DNA of 64,000 bases from Rheinheimera sediminis. Its GTDB lineage: Bacteria > Pseudomonadota > Gammaproteobacteria > Enterobacterales > Alteromonadaceae. Both the position numbers and the translations under genes were made by a program. Position 1 is the first letter of the stretch, and the number at the start of each line of letters is the position of its first letter. The stretch is taken from NCBI RefSeq assembly GCF_004005375.1, contig NZ_RZUF01000007.1, forward strand, positions 107,025 to 171,024, in the 5' to 3' direction. The notes beneath the pieces were generated by a model. The model ran no database searches, had not been told where the DNA came from, and was given only the letters and a program-made list of their open reading frames with translations. Below, in pieces: positions 1-8,729 of the stretch.

Positions 1-800
1 TTGTCGAGCTGCAGCTGTGCTGTTTCTATGCAGACAAAATCCAGATATCCCAGGTCAGGTAAGTCGTTTAAGGCTGCTGCCTTTTCAATCCATGGATTCC
101 ATAACACACTGGCATCATGACCTTGCTGGCTGATTTGAACAAGAGCTTGACCGTCTTTGAGTGTTAATTGGTTAGCCGTATCACTATAGACTCTATCGAT
201 TTCTTCGGTGAAATGCAGTTCGGCTTTGGTTTGCTCAAATTTTGTTCCTGCTTTTACCTTGTCAAAATAGCAACCAGCTAAATCTTCAACTATGGCCTGG
301 TGGACGGAACCGACCTTGAAATAACTATGAAGAGCCGCTTGTTGCAGAGCCTTGTCAGAGCTCAGTGTCAGACTCAACTCAGTGTCAGTTAATACCAAAG
401 TCAGGCTTAGATAAGATGGAGCGTCAACATAAGTCAAAGTGTTGGATTCGAAACGAAATTCGATGCTGACAGCCTGTTCTGTAACTGACTGTTGCACCAG
501 CTGCCAAACTTCAGTTCGAACTATGCCATGATTTGGTAAATTTTGTTTCGCCGGATCCAGCTCTGCTGTAATAGGGCCAAACCAAGGCCAACAAACGGGG
601 ACGCCACCACGAATAGGGCTATTACTTTGCCACTTGGCTTGCGGCGATAGATATAAAAGCTCAATCTCAGCTTTGGGTTGATAAGAGAGCAGGTGGGCAC
701 CATAACTACTAATAACAGCTTGTGCTTCACCACAACGTAGCAAGTAACAAGGCAAGTCTGTTAAGTGAGCGAAGCCAGATTGTTCTGTAATGCTGTTCAT
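1..800 (-). CDS. yeaD: D-hexose-6-phosphate mutarotase (YeaD-like), C-terminus cut by window edge
   Basis: The reading frame runs from an ATG at 798-800 off the left edge, giving 266 visible codons. An excellent AGGAGG lies just upstream of the start. It looks like the YeaD/YMR099c family of the aldose-1-epimerase superfamily, which interconverts alpha and beta anomers of hexose 6-phosphates in the cytosol. Visible family marks are RGGVPVCWPWFG near residue 75, the following NHG, an HSYF segment and a late CIET that should carry the catalytic Glu; only a short tail is therefore missing. It lies downstream of gapA on the same strand, as in E. coli, but a terminator hairpin separates them. Function is inferred from family resemblance; confidence in the family is high. 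Confidence 0.88.
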   Translation of the reverse strand, partial: MNSITEQSGFAHLTDLPCYLLRCGEAQAVISSYGAHLLSYQPKAEIELLYLSPQAKWQSNSPIRGGVPVCWPWFGPITAELDPAKQNLPNHGIVRTEVWQLVQQSVTEQAVSIEFRFESNTLTYVDAPSYLSLTLVLTDTELSLTLSSDKALQQAALHSYFKVGSVHQAIVEDLAGCYFDKVKAGTKFEQTKAELHFTEEIDRVYSDTANQLTLKDGQALVQISQQGHDASVLWNPWIEKAAALNDLPDLGYLDFVCIETAQLQLD

Positions 801-825
801 ATGATTTCCTCCTGTACAAGCTAAA

Positions 826-848
826 GAAAAGGCGGCTAAAAGCCGCCT
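826..848 (-). terminator. Rho-independent terminator of gapA
   Basis: An 8-bp perfect stem (AGGCGGCT, loop of 3, AGCCGCCT at 830-848) is followed on the minus strand by TTTTCTTT. It sits 20 bases past the gapA stop and just before the yeaD-like ribosome binding site, so it probably limits read-through into that gene rather than closing the operon completely. Confidence 0.8.
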
Positions 849-868
849 GATTCAGGTCCATCTCAAGG

Positions 869-1882
869 TTACTTGCTATGTTTCATCAATTCAACAGTGT
901 TATCCAGCATACGATTACTGAATCCCCACTCATTGTCATACCATGCCATCACCTTAACCAGACGACCATTAACACGGGTTTCGCTGGCATCAAAAATTGA
1001 CGACATAGGGTTGTGATTGAAATCGACAGAGACTAAAGGCAAGTCGTTTACTGCTAACACTTGATTCATTGGGCTTTGCGCTGCCGCCTTGCGGATAATG
1101 TCATTGACTTCTTCTACCGTTGTGTTGCGACCGGCGATAAATGATAAATCCACTAATGAAACGTTCAGAGTTGGTACACGTACTGCTAAACCATCAAATT
1201 TACCTTTCAACTCTGGTACGACCAAGCCAACAGCGGCTGCAGCACCAGTTTGAGTAGGGATCATCGACATAGCAGCTGCGCGTGCGCGGCGAACATCAGT
1301 ATGATAGACATCGCTTAACCGTTGATCATTGGTATAAGCGTGTATCGTGGTCATTAAACCTGATTCGATGCCCAGAGCATCATTCAGCGGCTTTGCAATT
1401 GGAGATAAGCAGTTAGTGGTGCATGAAGCATTAGAAATAATGGTCATATCTTCGGTGATGACATCGTGGTTTACGCCATAAACTACGGTTGCATCCACAT
1501 CTTTTGCCGGTGCAGAAATAATGACTTTCTTGGCGCCCGCTGTTAAGTGTGCTCCGGCCGTCTGACGATTGGTAAACAGACCTGTACACTCCAACACAAC
1601 GTCAATTTCTAAATCTGCCCACGGCAGATTAGCCGGACTGCGCTCGCTTAACGTCAGAATTTCATCTTTATTGACAAAAATGGCTTTGTCTGAATGCTCT
1701 ACGTCAGCAAAAAAGATGCCGTGTGCTGTGTCGTATTTCAGTAAATGAGCGTTAATAGCGGCATCGCCTAAATCGTTGATGGCTACAACTTTGATGTCGT
1801 AATTCTTCTTTGATTCATATAAAGCGCGTAAAACGTTGCGGCCAATACGGCCAAAACCATTAATTGCTACACGAATTGTCAT
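869..1882 (-). CDS. gapA: Type I glyceraldehyde-3-phosphate dehydrogenase
   Basis: A 337-residue GAPDH that oxidises glyceraldehyde 3-phosphate to 1,3-bisphosphoglycerate in glycolysis and the reverse in gluconeogenesis. The Rossmann motif INGFGRIGR is at residues 7-15, the catalytic Cys154 lies in ASCTTNC, the proton-relay His181 is in IHAYTND, and WYDNEWG is near the C-terminus. The NDL after the second strand keeps an Asp, which fits NAD rather than NADP use. Erythrose-4-phosphate dehydrogenase (Epd) is the nearest alternative, but HAYTNDQ is typical of true GAPDH. Length is normal. The upstream region carries a HexR-like operator over the presumed -10 box, so expression probably follows the sugar-phosphate/Entner-Doudoroff regulator. 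Confidence 0.93.
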   Translation of the reverse strand: MTIRVAINGFGRIGRNVLRALYESKKNYDIKVVAINDLGDAAINAHLLKYDTAHGIFFADVEHSDKAIFVNKDEILTLSERSPANLPWADLEIDVVLECTGLFTNRQTAGAHLTAGAKKVIISAPAKDVDATVVYGVNHDVITEDMTIISNASCTTNCLSPIAKPLNDALGIESGLMTTIHAYTNDQRLSDVYHTDVRRARAAAMSMIPTQTGAAAAVGLVVPELKGKFDGLAVRVPTLNVSLVDLSFIAGRNTTVEEVNDIIRKAAAQSPMNQVLAVNDLPLVSVDFNHNPMSSIFDASETRVNGRLVKVMAWYDNEWGFSNRMLDNTVELMKHSK

Positions 1883-1910
1883 AACCTATCCCCAGACTGT
1901 AATTTAATTC

Positions 1911-1925
1911 TGTAATAAAATTACA
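1911..1925. promoter_or_regulatory. HexR-like operator upstream of gapA
   Basis: The perfect palindrome TGTAATAAAATTACA matches, from memory, the HexR consensus TGTAATnnnATTACA described for Shewanella and other gammaproteobacteria, where gapA is a regulon member. It overlaps the proposed gapA -10 box. HexR itself is not encoded in this window. Confidence 0.75.
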
Positions 1926-1945
1926 TTTTTTGGCATTCTTTTCAA
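1918..1945 (-). promoter_or_regulatory. Putative gapA promoter
   Basis: On the minus strand TTGAAA (1940-1945) and TAATTT (1918-1923) are separated by 16 bases. The -10 box overlaps the HexR-like palindrome, an arrangement that fits repression by occlusion. No transcript data; the boxes are only moderately close to consensus. Confidence 0.5.
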
Positions 1946-2067
1946 GTGCAAAAAAGTTATGCATTCGTATTTTCTTAATCCAGGTCTAGAATCTGGAGTA
2001 GACTGTGGTAGTTATTTTTCGCTAACCAATTACTTTTCTGAGCAAAAAACCGGTCGCTGGAGCCTTT

Positions 2068-4251
2068 ATGGACAAACAATTACTTTCTGATTTGATTGCT
2101 TTCACAGGCATAGAAACACAATTTACCGATGCATGGGGTAATCAGTCTGAAGTCGCAGAGAAAAATTTATTGACCTTGCTATCCGCTCAGGGTTTTACCG
2201 TGGACAACGACGCTTTGGCTCGCGAGCAATTGATTGAGCGTCAACAAGACCATTGGGAGCAGCTGTTGGATCCTGTTTCTGTACAGAAATCAGGACAGGA
2301 CACACAGATTGAATTAAAGTTGCCTATAGCGGTCGCTAATACAGTTCTAGAGCTGGTTTTGACGACTGAACAAGGCAAAACACATAGCTTCAGCCTCACG
2401 CCTACGGAAGATGCAGAGTTAAATCAGGTCATGGTATTTGACGGCGAAGAATATCAGCAGTACCAGTGGACCCTGCCAGTGTTGTTGGAATTGGGCTACC
2501 ATAAACTGAGCCTTGCATTGGGTGGATCCGAGTGGATTCAGTCGCTGATCATTACGCCATCATCCTGTTTCCAGCCTGCAGAATTTAAAAAGCAAAAGCA
2601 GTGGGGTGTATCTGTTCAGCTTTACTGTGTAAGGTCTGAGCAAAACTGGGGTATTGGCGACTTTTCTGATCTAAGATTTCTACTTGGGCATTTGGCCAAA
2701 CAAGGTGCGGATTTTGTTGGGTTGAACCCAATTCACGCGCTATACCCTGCTATGCCGGAATCAGCCAGTCCATACAGCCCTTCATCTCGTCGCTGGTTAA
2801 ATATCATCTATCTGGCCGTGCCAGAAATCGTAGGTTTTGAGCAGTGCCAACAAGTGAAACAACTGATTGATGCACCAGGATTTAAACAACAGCTGGCTGC
2901 TGCGCGTGCTACCAAGTGGGTGGATTACACTGCGGTCACTCGATTGAAATTGCCTGTGCTTAAAGCATTGTATCAATGGTTTATTGAACATCAGACGGAG
3001 CATACCGAGCTGGCTGAAGCGTTTTCTGTATTTAAACAACAATCTGGTGAAAGTTTATTACAGTTGGCGCTTTATGACGCTATTCATGCGCATTTTATTC
3101 AAAACGACAGCAACGCCTGGGGCTGGCCTGTATGGCCTGACGCTTGGCAAAAAACTGACAGCGACGAAGTGTTGGCTTTTGCAAAAGAACATGCGCATGA
3201 ACTTGATTTTTACTGCTATCTGCAGTTTGTCGCTCATCAGCAATTGGCTAAAGCGCAAAGCTTCGCCAAAGACCAAGGTATGTTGCTTGGCTTGTACCGC
3301 GATTTAGCTGTAGGTGTGAGTGAGGCCTCTACTGAAATTTGGGCCAACCCAGATCTGTATTGCCGCGGAGCCAGTGTAGGAGCTCCGCCTGATATCTTAG
3401 GACCCAAAGGGCAAAACTGGGGTTTACCTCCTATGTTGCCTTATCAAATGTTCCAGCAAGCCTATAGGCCCATGATCGATTTATTCCGCGCCAATATGCA
3501 AAACTCAGGAGCACTTCGCATCGACCACGTAATGGCTTTGTTGCGGTTATGGTGGGTGCCTAAAGGCGCAGACAGTGCGGGTGAGGGGGCTTACATTTAT
3601 TATCCTATTCAGGATCTGTTGGGTATTTTAGCTTTGGAGTCTCACCGTCATCAGGTGGTTGTGATAGGAGAAGATTTAGGCACTGTACCTGAAGGTATAC
3701 GTGAAATACTTGGTGAGTACGGCATGTATTCTTACCGGGTATTTTTCTTTGAAAAAGCTGAAGATGGCGGTTATGTTTCACCTGCCCATTACCCTGTGCA
3801 AGCCATGGCAACGCTAACCACTCACGATATGCCAACTTTGATTGGTTATTGGCATTGTGATGATTTGAACTTAGGCAAAGAAGTTGGCTTGTATCAGGAG
3901 CATCAACTGCCTGCTTTGTTTCAGTCCCGGCATGAAGATAAGCAAAAAATCTTAAATTCTTTGCATGGACATCAGATGCTTGCCCCTGAGTTTAGTCACA
4001 ATGTGGATCAGGTTGGAATGAGCACAGAGCTGAGTTTTGCGATTCAGCGTCATGTGGCAAAGGCGTCCAGTCAGTTGCTCTGTTTACAGCTGGAAGATTG
4101 GATGGAAATGACACAACCTGTGAATATTCCTGGTACCAGTGACGAATATCCCAATTGGCGACGCAAGTTAACCATGACACTTGAACAGCTGACCCAGCAA
4201 GAAAACGTGAACCTGTTGTTGCAAGATTTGACTCGTTTACGTCGAAGTTAA
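2068..4251 (+). CDS. malQ: 4-alpha-glucanotransferase (amylomaltase)
   Basis: A 727-residue GH77 enzyme that transfers alpha-1,4-glucan segments between maltodextrins in the cytoplasm. GH77 marks are SPYSPSSRRWLN near residue 231, ALRIDHVMALLRLWW around residue 480 (nucleophile Asp), VIGEDLGTVP around residue 533 (general acid Glu) and TTHDMPT around residue 590. Residues before about 170 form the extra N-terminal module seen in long bacterial MalQ proteins. A GGAG lies about 10 bases before the ATG. It heads a plus-strand malQ-glgB-glgX run, although a terminator-like hairpin follows it. Together with glgB and glgX it would remodel glycogen and maltodextrins. Confidence 0.93.
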   Translation: MDKQLLSDLIAFTGIETQFTDAWGNQSEVAEKNLLTLLSAQGFTVDNDALAREQLIERQQDHWEQLLDPVSVQKSGQDTQIELKLPIAVANTVLELVLTTEQGKTHSFSLTPTEDAELNQVMVFDGEEYQQYQWTLPVLLELGYHKLSLALGGSEWIQSLIITPSSCFQPAEFKKQKQWGVSVQLYCVRSEQNWGIGDFSDLRFLLGHLAKQGADFVGLNPIHALYPAMPESASPYSPSSRRWLNIIYLAVPEIVGFEQCQQVKQLIDAPGFKQQLAAARATKWVDYTAVTRLKLPVLKALYQWFIEHQTEHTELAEAFSVFKQQSGESLLQLALYDAIHAHFIQNDSNAWGWPVWPDAWQKTDSDEVLAFAKEHAHELDFYCYLQFVAHQQLAKAQSFAKDQGMLLGLYRDLAVGVSEASTEIWANPDLYCRGASVGAPPDILGPKGQNWGLPPMLPYQMFQQAYRPMIDLFRANMQNSGALRIDHVMALLRLWWVPKGADSAGEGAYIYYPIQDLLGILALESHRHQVVVIGEDLGTVPEGIREILGEYGMYSYRVFFFEKAEDGGYVSPAHYPVQAMATLTTHDMPTLIGYWHCDDLNLGKEVGLYQEHQLPALFQSRHEDKQKILNSLHGHQMLAPEFSHNVDQVGMSTELSFAIQRHVAKASSQLLCLQLEDWMEMTQPVNIPGTSDEYPNWRRKLTMTLEQLTQQENVNLLLQDLTRLRRS

Positions 4252-4332
4252 AGCGAATCAGGACACTGTGACTGTTGGATTTTTGAAGCTCTGGCGGAGA
4301 GACCAGGCTATAGTTTCAAATATTTCGGCTAT

Positions 4333-4360
4333 AAAACTGCCATATCCCCATGGCAGTTTT
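4333..4360 (+). terminator. Perfect hairpin terminator between malQ and glgB
   Basis: An 11-bp perfect stem, AAAACTGCCAT / ATGGCAGTTTT, has a 6-base loop and both A- and T-tracts built in. It lies 80 bases past the malQ stop and 55 bases before glgB, and should at least attenuate transcription between them. Confidence 0.75.
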
Positions 4361-4415
4361 AGTGTAATTTGTTATCTTACAAACCAAGACGTTAAACAAA
4401 TCAAAAGGATAGTTC

Positions 4416-6587
4416 ATGTCCGTAACTCAGTTAGCCTCTGCCAGTTGTTCTTCGCCCTTCTCTGTGTTGTCCTGGCAGAAGGGAACAGCAAAAGGTTTAA
4501 TGATAAGAGCATACTTGCCTGATGCTGCTAAGGTCGAAGTGTTTGATTTTGTTAGTCGAAAATCACTAGGCTTGATGGCGGTAAAACCCGCTTTACATGG
4601 ATTATTCGAATTAGAACTTCCTGCTAAACGTAAAGCCAGCTTTTATTTCTTTCAGATAGAAACACCTCATCACCATTTTTATACCTTAATTGATCCCTAC
4701 CAATTTCAGGACGAAGCCTATTACGCTGTGCATTTTGTCAACAGCAAGCCAGAGAATCTATACAAACAACTGGGTGCACAGTTGATAGAACTGGATTTGG
4801 GCAAAAAGCAGCTTAAGGCGACCCGCTTTGCTGTGTTTGCGCCAAATGCTTCCAGCGTGAGCCTGATTGGTGACATGAACCAGTGGGATGGACGACGCCA
4901 CCCAATGCAACGCACTGAATGTGGCCATTGGGTGCTGGTGATGCCTGAAATCGGGCCCGGTGTGCGTTATAAGTTTGAAATTAAAGATGCGTTCGGGAAT
5001 TTACTGCCTCATAAAGCAGATCCTTTGGCTTTTGCTGCTGAGCAGTACCCATCTCATGCTTCTTTAGTGTTTGATCACAGTGTGTATCAGTGGCAGGACC
5101 AGCAATGGCAGGATCGGGTGTTTGATCCTTATCATCAGCCCATGAGTATTTATGAACTTCATCCAGGTTCGTGGAAACACAATCAACATGGCGAACCTCT
5201 GACCTACACTGAGCTGGCACTTGAGCTGATACCTTATGTACTGGATATGGGATACACCCATATTGAGTTACTACCTGTGATGGAACATCCTTATTCTGGT
5301 TCCTGGGGCTATCAGCCCTTAGGGTTGTTTGCAGTGACCTCTCGTTTTGGTACACCTGATCACTTCAAAGCTTTTGTTGACGCTTGCCATCAGGCAGGGC
5401 TGGGTGTGATTTTAGATTGGGTTCCGGCACATTTCCCTGAAGACGCGCATGGTCTGGCTCGTTTTGATGGCAGTCATTTATACGAATACGAGGATCCACG
5501 CCGTGGTTGGCATCCTGATTGGAATTCTTGCATTTATGATTATGGCAAAGACCCTGTAAGGCAATTTTTAGTCGCCAGCGCGCTGTTCTGGTTAGATTAT
5601 TTCCATATTGACGCTTTGAGGGTTGATGCGGTTGCTTCTATGCTGTACCTGGATTACTCACGCCGTGAAGGTGAGTGGGTGCCAAATATTGATGGTGGTA
5701 ACCATAATTATGAGGCCATTAGTTTACTTCGCTGGTTGAATACGGAGATCTACAGCCAGCACCCTAAAGCCATGATGATTGCTGAAGAGTCGACCTCTTT
5801 TAATGGAGTGACCCGACCGGTAGATTTGGGCGGTTTAGGTTTTGGTTTCAAATGGAATATGGGCTGGATGAATGACAGCTTACGCTATATCAGCAAGGAT
5901 CCGGCTTATCGCAAGTTTCACCATAATGATCTAACCTTTTCCATGGTGTATGCCTTTAACGAAAACTTTATATTGCCTTTGTCCCATGATGAAGTAGTTC
6001 ATGGAAAAGGCAGTATTATTAATAAGATGCCAGGAGATGAGTGGCAACAAGCCGCTAACCTGAGGGCGTATTATGCTTTTATGTTCGCTCATCCCGGTAA
6101 GAAACTGAATTTTATGGGCAATGAGTTTGGACAAGGTTCTGAGTGGGACCATAACCAGCAATTGCCGTGGTTTTTGTTGTCTTATGAAAAGCACAAAGGT
6201 GTGCAACAGTTGTTTCGTGACTTAAATATAACCTATAAAAACTGCACTCCATTGCATCAGTTGGATCATGACCCTCAAGGCTTTCGTTGGATTAATTACC
6301 AGGATGCTGAGCACAGCACTTTGAGTTTTTACCGGGTGGATCAACAAGGCCAGGCTGTGTATGTAGTCAGTAACTTTACCCCAGTTCCACGCAGTGCCTT
6401 CCTGTTGTCTGTGGCAGAACCAGGTGAGTACGAAGTTATTCTTAATACGGACAGTGAATATTATTGGGGTAGTAATTATCCTGTTGGCGACTATCTGCAC
6501 GCCTATCCAGCGGCTGCTTTTGGTTTAAATTATGGGGTTCAGCTGGATTTACCGCCTTTATCTACTCTGTACCTGAGAAAAAAATAA
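4416..6587 (+). CDS. glgB: 1,4-alpha-glucan branching enzyme
   Basis: A 723-residue GH13 branching enzyme that makes the alpha-1,6 branches of glycogen. It has an N-terminal beta-sandwich, a CBM48 module around residues 130-220, and the catalytic barrel with ILDWVPAHFP, DALRVDAVASML (nucleophile Asp), IAEESTSFNGVTRP (acid/base Glu) and LSHDEVVHGKGS. The start is an ATG preceded by AAAGGA at a good distance. Length matches the family (E. coli GlgB is 728 residues). The stop is followed one base later by glgX, so the two are co-translated. glgC, glgA and glgP are not in the window. Confidence 0.95.
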   Translation: MSVTQLASASCSSPFSVLSWQKGTAKGLMIRAYLPDAAKVEVFDFVSRKSLGLMAVKPALHGLFELELPAKRKASFYFFQIETPHHHFYTLIDPYQFQDEAYYAVHFVNSKPENLYKQLGAQLIELDLGKKQLKATRFAVFAPNASSVSLIGDMNQWDGRRHPMQRTECGHWVLVMPEIGPGVRYKFEIKDAFGNLLPHKADPLAFAAEQYPSHASLVFDHSVYQWQDQQWQDRVFDPYHQPMSIYELHPGSWKHNQHGEPLTYTELALELIPYVLDMGYTHIELLPVMEHPYSGSWGYQPLGLFAVTSRFGTPDHFKAFVDACHQAGLGVILDWVPAHFPEDAHGLARFDGSHLYEYEDPRRGWHPDWNSCIYDYGKDPVRQFLVASALFWLDYFHIDALRVDAVASMLYLDYSRREGEWVPNIDGGNHNYEAISLLRWLNTEIYSQHPKAMMIAEESTSFNGVTRPVDLGGLGFGFKWNMGWMNDSLRYISKDPAYRKFHHNDLTFSMVYAFNENFILPLSHDEVVHGKGSIINKMPGDEWQQAANLRAYYAFMFAHPGKKLNFMGNEFGQGSEWDHNQQLPWFLLSYEKHKGVQQLFRDLNITYKNCTPLHQLDHDPQGFRWINYQDAEHSTLSFYRVDQQGQAVYVVSNFTPVPRSAFLLSVAEPGEYEVILNTDSEYYWGSNYPVGDYLHAYPAAAFGLNYGVQLDLPPLSTLYLRKK

Positions 6588-6588
6588 A

Positions 6589-8640
6589 ATGACGACCCTA
6601 GCAACTCAACATTCTGAGTGGGTAAGCAGTGTAGGTTCTGCTTATCCGTCAGGCCCTAGTCAGGTCTCAACATATGGCTGGAATTTCTCAGTCTATGCGC
6701 CTGATGCATCCGCACTTTGGTTGTGTTTATTTTGTCCGGACACCGAAGAACCTTTAGCCGAAATTGAGTTTTTTGCTCGTACCGGCGATATCTGGCATCT
6801 ATGTGTTGAGGGTATTGAAGAGGGCACTTTATATGGTGTTAGGGCAGCGGGCGTTTGTCATGCTAGTTCAGGTCTGGTATTTGATCGTAATCGTTTATTA
6901 ATAGACCCTTATGCCAAACAACTCAATCGCGCCCTGGTTTGGAATGAACGTCTGTATCAGGCCCACAGCCATTATATGGTCCCCAAAGGCGTACTGACAT
7001 CAACAGTGTTTGACTGGCAAAACAGTAAAAAACCAGGTATTCCTCGCGAAAAAACTATTATCTATGAAGCCCATGTCAAAGGACTGACCAAGTTACACCC
7101 AGAGGTACCAGAAGAGCTTAGGGGTAAATACCCAGGCATGTGTCATCCAGCTGTGATCCACCACTTAAAAAGCCTTGGGATCACAACAGTGCAACTGCTA
7201 CCTGTGGCCAGTTTTATGACTGAACCTCGTTTAGAAAAGCTAAAGTTGACAAATTATTGGGGCTACAACCCTATCAACTTTTTCGCACCTGATGCCCGTT
7301 ATCAGGTGGATGATGCGGTTACCGAGTTCAAGGAGTTAGTACGAACCTATCACCAACATGGTATAGAGGTGATTCTGGATGTAGTGTTTAACCATACCGC
7401 AGAGGCAGAGGATTACCGACTAAGTTTCAGAGGCTTAGCCAATAGGCATTATTACCTGTTTGAAAATCATGCCGACATTACCGACTATCAGCAAAACTGT
7501 AATTACAGCGGTTGTGGAAATACGCTGAATGTAGCCCATCCTGCAACCCAACGTCTGGTGCTTGATGCGCTGCGCTATTGGGCAACTGAAATGCAGGTGG
7601 ATGGCTTTCGCTTTGATTTGGCGGTCACTTTAGCCCGTGAACATAAAAGATTTGATTCCTATGCGACCTTTTTACAGGTCATAGCGCAGGATCCGGTATT
7701 GAGCCAGTTGAAACTGATTGCAGAACCTTGGGATTTAGGGCCTTTTGGCTATCAGTTGGGACAATTTCCAGCGCATTGGTCTGAATTGAACGATAAATGC
7801 CGGGACAGCTTTCGTTCCTTTTGGCGACAAGACCCTGCTCAGTTACCACAGTTTGCTACCCGGCTGTTGGGATCACGTGACATTTTTCAAAAACACCACA
7901 AACCCGCATGTTGTAGCGTCAATTACATCAGTTATCACGATGGATTTACACTCCAGGACCAAGTCTGTTATCAGGAGAAGCACAACTGGCTCAATGCGGA
8001 GCAAAATCGGGACGGTCATGGCCATAATTTAAGCTTGAACTATGGTATCGAAGGTCCAAGCAGTGATACTGACATATTGCAAAAGCGCTTTCAGCATAAG
8101 CGTAACTTAGTGGCGAGCCTGATGCTAAGTCAGGGCATAGTTCATTGGTTAGGGGGAGACGAGCTAAGTCATACTCAGCAAGGCAATAATAATGCCTATT
8201 GTCAGGATAACGAACTTAGTTGGTTACAGTGGCAGCTGGATTATCAGGCGACTCAGTTTCTAGTGTTCGTTCAAAAAATGATCCATTTACGACAAACATT
8301 TAGTTGTTTGCGGCAATTGTCTTTATTAGATGACCATTATCAGCTGCATGGTGATAAGCACCAGGTCAGTTGGTATCTGGCTGATGGCAGCATAAAACAA
8401 GACGAAGATTGGACAGATCCCTATAAAACGAACTGTGTTTTTGTGATAGAACATTTAAAAGACCATCAGTCTATGCTGGTGATCATGAATGCGGGCAATA
8501 CGCCACTGCAGGTGGAGTTGCCGAAAAAGAACTGGCAGTTAGTACTTGATACTCGATTTGAAACGGGCGAATCGCTGGAAAAAGCAGCAGCCAGCACCCA
8601 TTATGTCCAGAGCGAGCGATCTTTATCCATCTGGACTTGA
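6589..8640 (+). CDS. glgX: Glycogen debranching enzyme
   Basis: A 683-residue GH13 isoamylase-type enzyme that removes alpha-1,6 branches from limit dextrins. Visible motifs are VILDVVFNHTAE (around residue 260), DGFRFDLAV with the nucleophile Asp (around residue 340), LIAEPWDLG with the acid/base Glu (around residue 370) and YISYHDGFTLQD. An N-terminal CBM48-like module precedes the barrel. The ATG follows the glgB stop by one base and has only a weak ribosome binding site, so translation is probably coupled. The C-terminal domain is divergent and contains a Lys/Asp-rich stretch. GlgX rather than TreX or a pullulanase is favoured by the glgB neighbour and length. Confidence 0.9.
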   Translation: MTTLATQHSEWVSSVGSAYPSGPSQVSTYGWNFSVYAPDASALWLCLFCPDTEEPLAEIEFFARTGDIWHLCVEGIEEGTLYGVRAAGVCHASSGLVFDRNRLLIDPYAKQLNRALVWNERLYQAHSHYMVPKGVLTSTVFDWQNSKKPGIPREKTIIYEAHVKGLTKLHPEVPEELRGKYPGMCHPAVIHHLKSLGITTVQLLPVASFMTEPRLEKLKLTNYWGYNPINFFAPDARYQVDDAVTEFKELVRTYHQHGIEVILDVVFNHTAEAEDYRLSFRGLANRHYYLFENHADITDYQQNCNYSGCGNTLNVAHPATQRLVLDALRYWATEMQVDGFRFDLAVTLAREHKRFDSYATFLQVIAQDPVLSQLKLIAEPWDLGPFGYQLGQFPAHWSELNDKCRDSFRSFWRQDPAQLPQFATRLLGSRDIFQKHHKPACCSVNYISYHDGFTLQDQVCYQEKHNWLNAEQNRDGHGHNLSLNYGIEGPSSDTDILQKRFQHKRNLVASLMLSQGIVHWLGGDELSHTQQGNNNAYCQDNELSWLQWQLDYQATQFLVFVQKMIHLRQTFSCLRQLSLLDDHYQLHGDKHQVSWYLADGSIKQDEDWTDPYKTNCVFVIEHLKDHQSMLVIMNAGNTPLQVELPKKNWQLVLDTRFETGESLEKAAASTHYVQSERSLSIWT

Positions 8641-8681
8641 GTTTTTTCTGTCGGGCTTTTTCTTTATTCATAGTTTTCCAG

Positions 8682-8687
8682 TATAAT
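8682..8687 (+). promoter_or_regulatory. -10 box of gnd
   Basis: A perfect TATAAT followed by a GC-rich discriminator lies 43 bases before the gnd start. I do not see a convincing -35 box at the usual distance, so an activator or a second promoter upstream may be needed. Confidence 0.45.
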
Positions 8688-8729
8688 CGCGGCCACTTTT
8701 GCAGTGCCGGATTTTAGAAGGAAAATCAA

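Noticed and set aside
869..1882. Erythrose-4-phosphate dehydrogenase (epd)
   Set aside because: The N-terminus is Epd-like, but HAYTNDQ and the cofactor and phosphate motifs are those of GAPDH.
4268..4522. 84-codon ORF upstream of and overlapping glgB
   Set aside because: It runs through the terminator hairpin and into glgB in another frame, has no ribosome binding site and no recognisable domain.
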